Assembly: GCF_001570425.1 (NCBI RefSeq)
Contig: NZ_BCSX01000046.1
Span: 62,001-126,000, forward strand
Direction: 5' to 3'
DNA length: 64,000 nt
From: Mycolicibacterium brisbanense
GTDB taxonomy: Bacteria > Actinomycetota > Actinomycetes > Mycobacteriales > Mycobacteriaceae
Positions 41,751-50,016 of the stretch are shown in pieces. The position numbers were made by a program, and so were the translations under genes. Within the stretch, counting starts at the first letter, position 1. Each line of letters begins with the position of its first letter. A model generated the notes under the pieces. The model did not search any database. It saw only the letters and a program-made list of their open reading frames with translations, and was not told where the DNA came from.

Positions 41751-41930
41751 ATGCCACACCACGGTGTCGACGATGCTGCACGCCGGGCCAGAATCCGAGG
41801 CGCACAGCAAGCGCGCGCTCACCTGCGACTCGTTGCCGGTGGCGCCGACGGGTCGCCCGACGACGCAGACACCCAGCCGCCCAACGACGGTGACGACGCA
41901 CCCGCCGGTTTCACTCTGCTGACGTGGTAG
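41751..41930 (+). CDS. 59-residue hypothetical protein
   Basis: ATG with GGGAG eight bases upstream and G/C-rich third positions consistent with coding. The product begins MPHHGVDDAARRARIRGAQQ and ends in an acidic/proline stretch and GFTLLTW. No family recognised and no membrane segment. The 311-bp gap between the VWA gene and the convergent hemerythrin gene holds only this and the palindrome. It could be a small stress or regulatory protein, or spurious. Confidence 0.5.
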   Translation: MPHHGVDDAARRARIRGAQQARAHLRLVAGGADGSPDDADTQPPNDGDDAPAGFTLLTW

Positions 41931-41945
41931 CTGGGACGCCTCCGG

Positions 41946-42506
41946 CTACGTCTTGCGATGAGTCATCGCGTCGCGCAACCGGTCGATCAACCCCTCCCCC
42001 GGCGCGAGAATCTTGTTGAGCGGTGCGCGGTTTGGTGCCGACGGATGCGGCCGTGTCGGCGCCAGCCGCCTGCTGTGCTCGAACTTCTCCCCGAGGTGCC
42101 GAAGGTCTGCCTCAGTGCACGCGTCACGCACCGCGGGCAGCACATCTCGTTCTTCATCCTCGAAGTGGCGCCGAACGTCGGCGATGAGCTTGGTGATCAA
42201 CTCGCCGAACTGGGCGTCGTCGATGTGGGACGCTTCGAGCCTCTTCATGACCCACTCAGCCTCGGTGTGCTCCTTGAGCTTCCGATTGGCGACCTCGTCG
42301 CCGGTGGGCAGCACCCGGCGGGCGATGGGATAGAGGTACTCTTCCTCGCCCACCGAATGGCGCACGAGCTCGGCGATGACGTGCTCGACGAGTTCACGCC
42401 TTTTCTCTCGCGTGACGCTGCTCTCGATTTCTTTGAAGACCTCGTCGACCTCACGGTGGTCGGTGATGATCATGTCGACGAGATCGTGCGTATCTGACGT
42501 CGTCAT
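41946..42506 (-). CDS. hemerythrin-like HHE domain protein
   Basis: 186-residue cytosolic four-helix protein with hemerythrin-type iron ligands: DHREVDEVF (about residue 17), RHSVGEEEYLYP, KEHTEAEWVMK and RHFEDEERDVLP. Mycobacterial members respond to nitric oxide or oxidative stress and some affect sigma-F activity. The C-terminal 45 residues are basic and proline-rich (HSRRLAPTRPHPSAPNRAP). Monocistronic in this window. Exact function unassigned. Confidence 0.9.
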   Translation of the reverse strand: MTTSDTHDLVDMIITDHREVDEVFKEIESSVTREKRRELVEHVIAELVRHSVGEEEYLYPIARRVLPTGDEVANRKLKEHTEAEWVMKRLEASHIDDAQFGELITKLIADVRRHFEDEERDVLPAVRDACTEADLRHLGEKFEHSRRLAPTRPHPSAPNRAPLNKILAPGEGLIDRLRDAMTHRKT

Positions 42507-42631
42507 ATCGACTCCTCAGCCAGGGCCGCCCGGACTACAGGCAACTCTGAGGCTAAGCCTGCCGCCTGCCAGATTCAATTAGCCCGGCTAGCGGTGAAAT
42601 GCTCTGAGCACAGCTGATTTTGGCCGTTCGG

Positions 42632-43198
42632 TCACCTCGACGACCGGCGCGGCAGAATCAGCAAGGCCGCGGCGAAAAAGCACACTGCGCCGATGAACGT
42701 GCCAAGGTTGGCCACCCGCTCGTCGACGGTGACGCCCGTCTTACGGACGAAAGCCGCCAGCGCCGACACACCGAACGCCACACAGCCCATCATGTTGATC
42801 CAGGCGGCCCGCCAGTCGATCGAATGAGGCGACCACAGGCCTACGGCCAGCACGGCCAACGCGCCGCTGATCAGGAATGCCAGTGAACCGGTGGCATCCG
42901 GCGCCCACACGTAGCGACGCTCGGCCATCACGGCATGGGCCCACACGGCGGCACCGGTGCTCACGTTGAACAGGATGGTTCCGGCGAACTGCACGGCCGC
43001 CGACCACCATTGGATACCCCGCGGCGCCAGGGCGTACTGCATCCAGCCCGCGGTGGTGAAGAACCACGAGCCGATGAAACACAGCACATTCGTCGCCCCC
43101 GCCCCGGCCAACGCAGGGAAGCCGGGCACGGTGGCGACAGCGAAAAACGACGATCCGATCGCGAACAACCAGCATTGCCGCTGCAGCGTCGCGAACAT
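42632..43198 (-). CDS. YrhK-like integral membrane protein
   Basis: 188-residue protein with about six helices. The first half (RQCWLFAIGSSFFAVATVPG, then CFIGSWFFTTAGWMQYAL) and the second half (GSLAFLISGALAVLAVGLWS, INMMGCVAFGVSALAAF) look like two copies of the small YrhK domain. No catalytic residues. ATG 43198. It ends in a short basic tail (LPRRSSR). Function unknown. Neighbouring genes (hemerythrin, leuB) do not suggest one. Confidence 0.7.
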   Translation of the reverse strand: MFATLQRQCWLFAIGSSFFAVATVPGFPALAGAGATNVLCFIGSWFFTTAGWMQYALAPRGIQWWSAAVQFAGTILFNVSTGAAVWAHAVMAERRYVWAPDATGSLAFLISGALAVLAVGLWSPHSIDWRAAWINMMGCVAFGVSALAAFVRKTGVTVDERVANLGTFIGAVCFFAAALLILPRRSSR

Positions 43199-43304
43199 CG
43201 CGGATTACGCTGAGCAGTCGACTAGCACGGCGTTGACTCTGCAACTACGGCGCGAAAGCCCGAGAGAGCAACGCCGCGAACGCAGAGTGAACACGAAAGG
43301 GTAC

Positions 43305-44315
43305 TCAGAGCAGCGACAGGATCCGCTCGCCGACCTCGCTGGTGGAGAGCTTCGCGTCTCCGCGCGTGGCCAGATGCTCGGAAACCGCCTTGTCCACCCG
43401 TGCGGCTGCATCGGTCTCGCCGACATGGGCCAGCAGCAGCGCGACACTCATCACGGCAGCCGTCGGATCGGCGATGCCCTGCCCGGCGATGTCGGGCGCA
43501 CTGCCGTGCACGGGCTCGAACATGGACGGATTGGTCCGCGTCGCATCGATGTTGCCGCTGGCCGCCAACCCGATGCCACCGCACACCGCGGCCGCGAGGT
43601 CGGTGATGATGTCGCCGAACAGGTTGTCGGTGACGATGACGTCGAACCGGCCCGGGTCGGTGACCATGTGGATGGTGGCGGCATCGATGTGCTGGTAGGC
43701 GACCTCGACGTCGGGGAATTCCCTACCGACCTCGGCCACCACGCGCGACCACAGGCCACCGGCGAACGCCAGCACATTGGTCTTGTGCACCAAGGTCAGG
43801 TGCTTGCGCCGGGACTGGGCGCGCGTGAAGGCGTCCCGTACCACGCGCTCGACGCCGTAAGCCGTGTTGACGCTGACCTCGGTGGCCACCTCATGCGGCG
43901 TACCGACCCGCAGCGCCCCGCCGTTACCGGTGTATGGACCTTCGGTGCCCTCGCGGACCACAACGAAGTCGATGGCCGACACACCCGAAAGTGGGCTGCT
44001 CACACCGGGATAGAGCCGCCCGGGGCGCAGGTTGACGTGGTGGTCCAGCGCGAAACGCAGCTTCAGCAGCAGGCCGCGTTCCAGCACACCGCTGGGTACC
44101 GACGGGTCGCCGATGGCGCCGAGCAGGATGGCGTCGTAGCCGCGCAACTCCTCGATGGTGGCCTCGGTCAGCAGTTCGCCGGTGGCGTGGTAACGCCGGG
44201 CACCCAAGTCGTATTCGGTCTTGTCGACGCCAGGCAGCACCGCGTCGAGCACCTTGACGGCCTCGGCGATGACCTCGGGACCGATGCCGTCGCCGGCGAT
44301 GATCGCTAGTCTCAC
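43305..44315 (-). CDS. leuB: 3-isopropylmalate dehydrogenase
   Basis: 336-residue NAD-dependent oxidative decarboxylase giving 2-oxoisocaproate, the last dedicated step of leucine synthesis. It begins MRLAIIAGDGIGPEVIAEA. The substrate and metal region is VTDNLFGDIITDLAAAV and the cofactor segment EPVHGSAPDIAGQGIADPTA. The ATG overlaps the upstream serA stop by four bases, so translation is coupled. Corresponds to Rv2995c. Confidence 0.97.
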   Translation of the reverse strand: MRLAIIAGDGIGPEVIAEAVKVLDAVLPGVDKTEYDLGARRYHATGELLTEATIEELRGYDAILLGAIGDPSVPSGVLERGLLLKLRFALDHHVNLRPGRLYPGVSSPLSGVSAIDFVVVREGTEGPYTGNGGALRVGTPHEVATEVSVNTAYGVERVVRDAFTRAQSRRKHLTLVHKTNVLAFAGGLWSRVVAEVGREFPDVEVAYQHIDAATIHMVTDPGRFDVIVTDNLFGDIITDLAAAVCGGIGLAASGNIDATRTNPSMFEPVHGSAPDIAGQGIADPTAAVMSVALLLAHVGETDAAARVDKAVSEHLATRGDAKLSTSEVGERILSLL

Positions 44316-45898
44316 GACAGATCAACCACTTTCAGCGTCGTGGCGCCGACCGCGGAGGCGATCGCGGCGCGCACATCCTCGGGGACGTCGGTGTCCAGGC
44401 GCAGCATCACCGTCGCGTGATCACCGCTGGTGTCCTGGCTCAACTGGGCGGCAACGATGTTGACGTTCGCGCCGCCGAGCAGGGTACCGATCTTGCCGAG
44501 AGCTCCCGGCTGGTCGCTGTAGTTCACGATCAGGTTGTAGCCCTCGGCGCGCAGATCGAAGTTGCGACCGTTGATCTGGACGATCTTCTCCACCTGCTGC
44601 GGGCCGGACAGCGTGCCCGCGACATTGAGCGACGAACCGTCGGCGTGGACGGCACGGACGTCGACCACGCTGCGGTGGTTGGGGCTTTCGGTCGCGGTGC
44701 TGATCTCGGACGCCACCCCACGATCCGCGGCGAGCGCGGGTGCGTTGACGAACGTCACCTGCTCGTCGACCACCGCGGAGAACAGCCCGCGCAGCGCCGA
44801 GAGCTTCAGGATCTCAACGTCTTCGGAGGCCAGCTCACCGCGGACCTGCACGGCCAGCGTCACCGGCGGCGCGTCGGACAGGACACCGACCAGCAGACCC
44901 AGCTTGCGGACCAGATCGAGCCACGGCGCCACCTCTTCGCCGACGGCGCCACCGCCGACGTTGACGGCGTCCGGCACGAATTCCCCGGCCAGCGCCAGCT
45001 TCACACTGGCCGCGACATCGGTGCCGGCCCGATCCTGGGCCTCTTCGGTGGAGGCGCCCAGGTGCGGCGTGACGACGACCTGCGGCAGCTCGAACAGCGG
45101 GCTGTCGGTGCACGGCTCGGTGGCGAACACATCGAGGCCGGCGGCACGCACGTGGCCGCTGTTGATCGCATCGGCCAGCGCCTGCTCGTCGATCAGGCCA
45201 CCGCGCGCGGCGTTGACGATGATCACGCCCGGCTTGGTCTTGGCCAGCGCTTCCTTGCCGATCAGGCCCGCGGTTTCCTTGGTCTTGGGCAGGTGCACCG
45301 AGATGAAGTCGGCGCGGCCGAGCAGCTCGTCGAGGGACAGCAATTCGATACCGAGCTGGGCCGCGCGGGCCTGCGACACATAGGGGTCGTAGGCGACGAT
45401 GTGCGCACCGAATGCGGCGAGCCGCTGGGCGACAAGCTGGCCGATGCGGCCCAAGCCCACCACGCCGACGGTCTTGCCGAAGATCTCGGTGCCGGAGAAC
45501 GACGAGCGCTTCCAGGTGTGCTCACGCAGGGTCGCGTCCGCGGCCGGAATCTGGCGGGCCGCGGCAAGCAGCAGGGCCAGGGCGTGTTCCGCGGCGCTGT
45601 GGATGTTCGAGGTCGGGGCGTTGACGACCAGCACGCCACGCGCGGTGGCGGCGTCGACGTCGACGTTGTCCAGACCGACACCGGCGCGGGCGACAATCTT
45701 GAGTTTCGGGGCAGCGGCGAGCACTTCGGCGTCGACGGTGGTGGCCGAACGCACCAGCAGGGCATCCGCCTCGGGCACCGCGGCCAGGAGTTTCTCGCGG
45801 TCCGGTCCGTCGACCCACCGGACCTCTACTTGGTCGCCGAGAGCGGCGACAGTTGATTCGGCGAGCTTGTCGGCGATCAGTACAACGGGGAGACTCAC
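44312..45898 (-). CDS. serA: D-3-phosphoglycerate dehydrogenase
   Basis: 528-residue enzyme starting phosphorylated serine synthesis. The NAD Rossmann segment is VGVVGLGRIGQLVAQRL. Catalytic residues lie in NAARGGLIDEQAL (Arg), DVFATEPCTD (Glu region) and VTPHLGASTEEAQ (His). It has the long mycobacterial form with an intervening domain and a C-terminal ACT domain (LIVNYSDQPGALGKIGTLLG) for serine feedback. Complete. leuB follows with a four-base overlap, linking serine and leucine synthesis in one transcript (Rv2996c-Rv2995c). Confidence 0.97.
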   Translation of the reverse strand: MSLPVVLIADKLAESTVAALGDQVEVRWVDGPDREKLLAAVPEADALLVRSATTVDAEVLAAAPKLKIVARAGVGLDNVDVDAATARGVLVVNAPTSNIHSAAEHALALLLAAARQIPAADATLREHTWKRSSFSGTEIFGKTVGVVGLGRIGQLVAQRLAAFGAHIVAYDPYVSQARAAQLGIELLSLDELLGRADFISVHLPKTKETAGLIGKEALAKTKPGVIIVNAARGGLIDEQALADAINSGHVRAAGLDVFATEPCTDSPLFELPQVVVTPHLGASTEEAQDRAGTDVAASVKLALAGEFVPDAVNVGGGAVGEEVAPWLDLVRKLGLLVGVLSDAPPVTLAVQVRGELASEDVEILKLSALRGLFSAVVDEQVTFVNAPALAADRGVASEISTATESPNHRSVVDVRAVHADGSSLNVAGTLSGPQQVEKIVQINGRNFDLRAEGYNLIVNYSDQPGALGKIGTLLGGANVNIVAAQLSQDTSGDHATVMLRLDTDVPEDVRAAIASAVGATTLKVVDLS

Positions 45899-45957
45899 GC
45901 GGACAGCCTAGTGTGTCGGCCTTACCACGCCTGCACCGCGTGCGGTGTACTGGTGGC

Positions 45958-47385
45958 GTGGACGTCACCGTCGTCGGGAGCGGCCCCAACGGCCTGGCCG
46001 CTGCCGTGGTCTGTGCGCGGGCCGGCCTGTCGGTACGGGTGATCGAGGGCCAGCCGACCGCAGGTGGCGGCACAAGCACCGCAGCCGACCCCGAGTACCC
46101 CGGTGTGGCGCACGACGTGTGCTCGGCCGTGCACCCGCTGGCCTACGCATCGCCGTTCTTCGCCGCGTTCGGGCTGGCTGACCGCATCGAGCTGAACGTG
46201 CCTGAGATCTCGTACGCCAATCCGCTGCCCGGCCGGCCTGCGGCGCTGGCCTACCGCGACCTCGATCGCACCTGCGCCGAATTGACCGACGGCGCATCGT
46301 GGCGGTGGCTACTGGGTCCGATGGTGTCGCGCAGCGATGCAGCGACCGCATTCGTGCTCGGCGACAAGCGTTCGGTGCCACCCGATCCCGTCACCTCGGC
46401 CCGGCTTGCCCTGCGAATGCTGACTCAGGGCGGCCCCGCATGGGGGCTGCTGCGCGGTGAGGATGCCCGCGCCTTGTTCACCGGCGTGGCCGCACACACG
46501 ATTTCGCAGATGCCGTCGATGACGTCGTCAGGGCTGGGCATGATGCTTGCGGTACTGGCCCACTCGGTGGGGTGGCCGGTGCCGACCGGCGGCAGCCAGG
46601 CCATCGCCGACGCACTGATCGCCGACTTGCTCGACCACGGCGGCGAATTGGTGCTCGGCCAACCGGTCACCGAACCACCGCCGGGCGTGGTGCTCTACGA
46701 CACCCCGGCCAAGGCGCTGTTGGGCATCTACGGTGATCGGCTGCCCTCGCGGTACGCCGCGGCGCTGCGCCGTCTGCGGCCCAATCCCGGAGTGGCCAAG
46801 GTCGATTTCGTCCTGGCCGACGAGATTCCCTGGCGCGACGGGCGACTGGCGCGCTCTGTGACGTTCCACTTGGGCGGCACCCGCCCGCAGATGGCCCGCG
46901 CGGAGCGCGCGGTCGCCGCGGGCCGGCACGCCGACTGGCCCATGGTGCTGGCCGCGTCGCCGCATGTCGCCGACCCGAAAAGGATTGACGCACAAGGCCG
47001 TCGGCCGTTCTGGAGTTACGTGCACGTGCCCCGGGATTCACCGGTCGACCAGACCGAGACCGTCATCGAGATCATGGAACGCTTCGCACCCGGATTCCGC
47101 GACATCGTCGTGGCCACCCGCGGTGTGCCCGCGTCCCGGATGGCCGAGCACAACGCCAGTCTCACCGCCGGGGACATCACCGGCGGTGGCAACAGCGCAT
47201 GGCGTGCCCTTGCCGGGCCCACACTGCGGCTGAATCCCTGGGCCACGCCGGTTCCCAAGGCCTACCTCTGTTCGGCGGCGGCTCCGCCCAACGGCGGCGT
47301 GCACGGCATGTCCGGTTTCTACGCCGCCCGCACCGCACTGAAACGCGAGTTCGGCATCACGACCATGCCTAAGCTGGCGCCATGA
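45958..47385 (+). CDS. phytoene-desaturase-like FAD oxidoreductase
   Basis: 475-residue flavoprotein. FAD-binding TVVGSGPNGLAAAVVCARAG and the following EGQPTAGGGTST are typical of the phytoene dehydrogenase/NAD(P)-binding amine oxidase group. The C-terminal GGVHGMSGFYAARTALKRE closes the FAD site. GTG 45958 (VDVTVVGSG) is the best start; the upstream frame lies in the serA intergenic region and beyond. Corresponds to Rv2997. Substrate unknown, and there are no carotenoid genes nearby. Stop overlaps wrbA by four bases. Confidence 0.88.
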   Translation: MDVTVVGSGPNGLAAAVVCARAGLSVRVIEGQPTAGGGTSTAADPEYPGVAHDVCSAVHPLAYASPFFAAFGLADRIELNVPEISYANPLPGRPAALAYRDLDRTCAELTDGASWRWLLGPMVSRSDAATAFVLGDKRSVPPDPVTSARLALRMLTQGGPAWGLLRGEDARALFTGVAAHTISQMPSMTSSGLGMMLAVLAHSVGWPVPTGGSQAIADALIADLLDHGGELVLGQPVTEPPPGVVLYDTPAKALLGIYGDRLPSRYAAALRRLRPNPGVAKVDFVLADEIPWRDGRLARSVTFHLGGTRPQMARAERAVAAGRHADWPMVLAASPHVADPKRIDAQGRRPFWSYVHVPRDSPVDQTETVIEIMERFAPGFRDIVVATRGVPASRMAEHNASLTAGDITGGGNSAWRALAGPTLRLNPWATPVPKAYLCSAAAPPNGGVHGMSGFYAARTALKREFGITTMPKLAP

Positions 47386-47981
47386 CCAAAGTCGCCGTCA
47401 TCTACTACTCCGCCACCGGGCACGGCTCGTCCATGGCACGCCGCGTCGCGGCCGCGGCCGAAGCCGCGGGCGCCGAGGTTCGGGTGCGTCCCGTCGCCGA
47501 GACCCAGGACCCGCAATCCTTCGCCTTCAACCCGGCCTGGACCGCGAATTATCAAGCGACCAAAGACCTTCCGACCGCGACGGGCGACGACATCGTGTGG
47601 GCCGACGCGGTGATCTTCGGCTCCCCCACCCGGTTCGGTTCTGTCGCTTCGCAATTGCGCGCCTTCCTCGACTCACTCGGCGGGCTGTGGTCGCAGGGAC
47701 AGCTCGCCGACAAGGTCTACGCGGGATTCACTTCCACCAACACCGCCCACGGCGGGCAGGAGACCACGCTGCTGACGCTGTACGTCACGCTGATGCACTG
47801 GGGCGGCATCATCGTGCCGCCCGGCTACACCGAGCCACTCAAATTCGCCGATGGCAACCCGTACGGCGCGAGCCTGCTGGCCAACCACGACAACATCGCG
47901 GAGTTCGACGAGACCACCTACAACGCGCTCGATCACCTGGCGCGTCGCGTGGTGCACGTCGCCGATCGGCTCGGCGGCTGA
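47382..47981 (+). CDS. wrbA: NAD(P)H:quinone oxidoreductase, WrbA family
   Basis: 199-residue flavodoxin-like FMN enzyme that reduces quinones by two electrons, limiting oxidative damage. FMN phosphate loop YYSATGHGSSMARRV, FGSPTRFGSVASQLRAFLD and FTSTNTAHGGQETTLL all fit. The ATG overlaps the stop of the upstream FAD oxidoreductase (ATGA), suggesting a redox pair made from one message. Confidence 0.93.
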   Translation: MTKVAVIYYSATGHGSSMARRVAAAAEAAGAEVRVRPVAETQDPQSFAFNPAWTANYQATKDLPTATGDDIVWADAVIFGSPTRFGSVASQLRAFLDSLGGLWSQGQLADKVYAGFTSTNTAHGGQETTLLTLYVTLMHWGGIIVPPGYTEPLKFADGNPYGASLLANHDNIAEFDETTYNALDHLARRVVHVADRLGG

Positions 47982-48026
47982 AAACTGCTGCGCTCGGGCG
48001 GCATTGGCCGGCCCTAGGGTTGAGCC

Positions 48027-48368
48027 GTGAGCACTTGGGGAGTCGCGCGCCTGGTCGGGTCCGTTCCACATACGGACCCAGTCATGATGATCATCGGGGT
48101 CGGCGATCTCGAGCTGTATCAGGTGAGCCCGCCGCTGTGCGGCTATCACGTGATCGCTGCGGAGCAGACCACGTGGGCCATGCGGGCGCAGTGCATCTAC
48201 CCGGACGGACGCATCGATCCTGCCGAGCCCGACGACCCGGTGTCGACCGACCTGTACGGGGTGACGGGCGAGGGGCTGCAGATCGACAGGGACGCGAAGC
48301 TGCCCGGCAGCGCGGACGGCAGAAACGTCGCGCGCACCCTCGCCGCCATGGGCTATCGGATCATCTAG
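48027..48368 (+). CDS. conserved hypothetical protein, 113 residues
   Basis: GTG start at 48027. No family recognised. The protein is a mixed alpha/beta-looking sequence with VMMIIGVGDLELYQVSP, WAMRAQCIYPDGRID and a C-terminal RTLAAMGYRII. No signal peptide or membrane helix. It sits 45 bp after wrbA and ends 9 bp before a long hairpin, so it may be the last gene of that transcript. Codon bias looks coding. Confidence 0.6.
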   Translation: MSTWGVARLVGSVPHTDPVMMIIGVGDLELYQVSPPLCGYHVIAAEQTTWAMRAQCIYPDGRIDPAEPDDPVSTDLYGVTGEGLQIDRDAKLPGSADGRNVARTLAAMGYRII

Positions 48369-48377
48369 AACGCGAAA

Positions 48378-48424
48378 GGCCAGTTATTGCACGCTTTTTC
48401 GATGTTCGCGTGCAATAACTGGCC
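48378..48424. terminator. 17-bp perfect inverted repeat between convergent genes
   Basis: GGCCAGTTATTGCACGC / GCGTGCAATAACTGGCC around a 13-nt loop (TTTTTCGATGTTC). Lies between the hypothetical gene and ilvC. It is unusually A/T-rich for the region. Acts as bidirectional terminator, or is a dispersed palindrome. Confidence 0.85.
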
Positions 48425-48439
48425 AGTCGGCAGGTGAAA

Positions 48440-49453
48440 CTAGGCCGTTTCGGTGATCGGCCGGTCGACCCAGCTCATCAGGTCGCGCAGCTTCTTGCCG
48501 GTGACCTCGATCGGGTGCTCGGCGTTGGCCTTACGCAGACCTTCGAGCTCCTTGTTGCCGTTCTCGACGTTGGCGACGAGGCGCTTGACGAAGGTGCCGT
48601 CCTGGATGTCCTTGAGGATGGCGCGCATCCGCTCCTTGGTGTCGGCGTCGATGACCCGCGGGCCCGACAGGTAGCCACCGAATTCGGCGGTGTCGGACAC
48701 CGAGTAGTTCATGCGGGCGATGCCACCCTCGTACATCAGGTCGACGATGAGCTTGAGCTCGTGCAGCACCTCGAAGTAGGCCATCTCGGGGGCGTAGCCC
48801 GCCTCGACCATCACCTCGAAGCCGGCCTTGACCAGTTCTTCGGTGCCACCGCAGAGCACGGCCTGCTCACCGAAAAGGTCGGTCTCGGTCTCTTCCTTGA
48901 AGGTGGTCTTGATGACGCCGGCGCGCGCGCCGCCGATCGCCGCGGCGTAGGACAGCGCCAGCGCCTGGCCCTCACCCTTGGGGTCCTGGTCGATGGCGAT
49001 CAGGCAGGGCACACCCTTGCCGTCGACGAACTGGCGACGCACCAGGTGGCCGGGGCCCTTGGGGGCGACCATGCCGACGGTGACGTTGGCCGGGGCCTTG
49101 ATCAGGCCGAAGTGGATGTTGAGGCCGTGGCCGAAGAACAGCGCATTGCCGTCCTCGAGGTTGGGCTCGATGTCGTTCTTGAAGATCTCGGCCTGCGCGG
49201 TGTCGGGCGCGAGCACCATGATCACGTCGGCCCACTTGGCCACCTCAGCCGGGGTGTCGACCTCCAGGCCCTGCTCCTCGACCTTGACGCGGGACTTCGA
49301 GCCCTCTTTCAGACCGACCTTGACCTGCACCCCCGAGTCGCGCAGCGACAGCGAGTGGGCGTGGCCCTGGCTGCCATAGCCGATCACACCGACCTTGCGG
49401 CCCTGGATGATCGACAGATCCGCGTCGTCGTCGTAGAACAGTTCGATTGCCAT
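48440..49453 (-). CDS. ilvC: ketol-acid reductoisomerase
   Basis: 337-residue NADPH- and Mg-dependent enzyme of valine/isoleucine synthesis, class I (short form). The Rossmann motif is GVIGYGSQGHAHSLSLRDSG, and the NADPH discriminating loop contains GLKEGSKSR. Metal ligands are in DLFGEQAVLCGG and ELKLIVDLMYEGG. Downstream of ilvBN on the same strand with a 47-bp gap. Confidence 0.97.
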   Translation of the reverse strand: MAIELFYDDDADLSIIQGRKVGVIGYGSQGHAHSLSLRDSGVQVKVGLKEGSKSRVKVEEQGLEVDTPAEVAKWADVIMVLAPDTAQAEIFKNDIEPNLEDGNALFFGHGLNIHFGLIKAPANVTVGMVAPKGPGHLVRRQFVDGKGVPCLIAIDQDPKGEGQALALSYAAAIGGARAGVIKTTFKEETETDLFGEQAVLCGGTEELVKAGFEVMVEAGYAPEMAYFEVLHELKLIVDLMYEGGIARMNYSVSDTAEFGGYLSGPRVIDADTKERMRAILKDIQDGTFVKRLVANVENGNKELEGLRKANAEHPIEVTGKKLRDLMSWVDRPITETA

Positions 49454-49500
49454 GCGTGAGTTTTCCTTCTCTTTCCTAGCTTTACCGCTTGATAGTGACG

Positions 49501-50016
49501 CTACTTCGCGGTCCCGATGCCGCGCGGACCGCGTGACACCGACACCACACCGGACTGCGCGAGCTCCCGGATACCGTACGGCTCCAGGACGCGCAATAGG
49601 GCTTCCAATTTCTCCTGCGTGCCGGTGGCCTCGACGGTCAGCGACTCGGTCGACACGTCGACGACCTTGGCCCGGAACAGGTTGACCGCTTCGATCACCT
49701 GGCTGCGGGTGCTCGCATCGGCCCGCACCTTGATCAGCGCCAGCTCGCGGGCCACCGAATTGTCCTCGTCCTGCTCGACGATCTTGATCACGTTGATCAG
49801 CTTGTTGAGCTGCTTGGTGATCTGCTCCAGCGGCGAGTCCTCGACGCTGACCACGATGGTCATCCGGGACATGTCCTTCTGCTCCGTCGCACCGACGGCC
49901 AGCGACTGGATGTTGTACCCGCGCCGCGAGAACAACGACGCCACGCGCGCGAGCACGCCCGGCTTGTCCTCGACGAGCACCGACAAGGTGTGGGTGGGGG
50001 TTGCACTAGCGCTCAT
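49501..50016 (-). CDS. ilvN: acetolactate synthase small (regulatory) subunit
   Basis: 171-residue subunit that activates IlvB and mediates valine feedback. N-terminal ACT domain (THTLSVLVEDKPGVLARVASLF, RRGYNIQSLAVG) and C-terminal ACT-like half. ATG 50016 shares one base with the ilvB stop (TGATG); the longer reading upstream is inside ilvB. Coupled with ilvB. Confidence 0.96.
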   Translation of the reverse strand: MSASATPTHTLSVLVEDKPGVLARVASLFSRRGYNIQSLAVGATEQKDMSRMTIVVSVEDSPLEQITKQLNKLINVIKIVEQDEDNSVARELALIKVRADASTRSQVIEAVNLFRAKVVDVSTESLTVEATGTQEKLEALLRVLEPYGIRELAQSGVVSVSRGPRGIGTAK

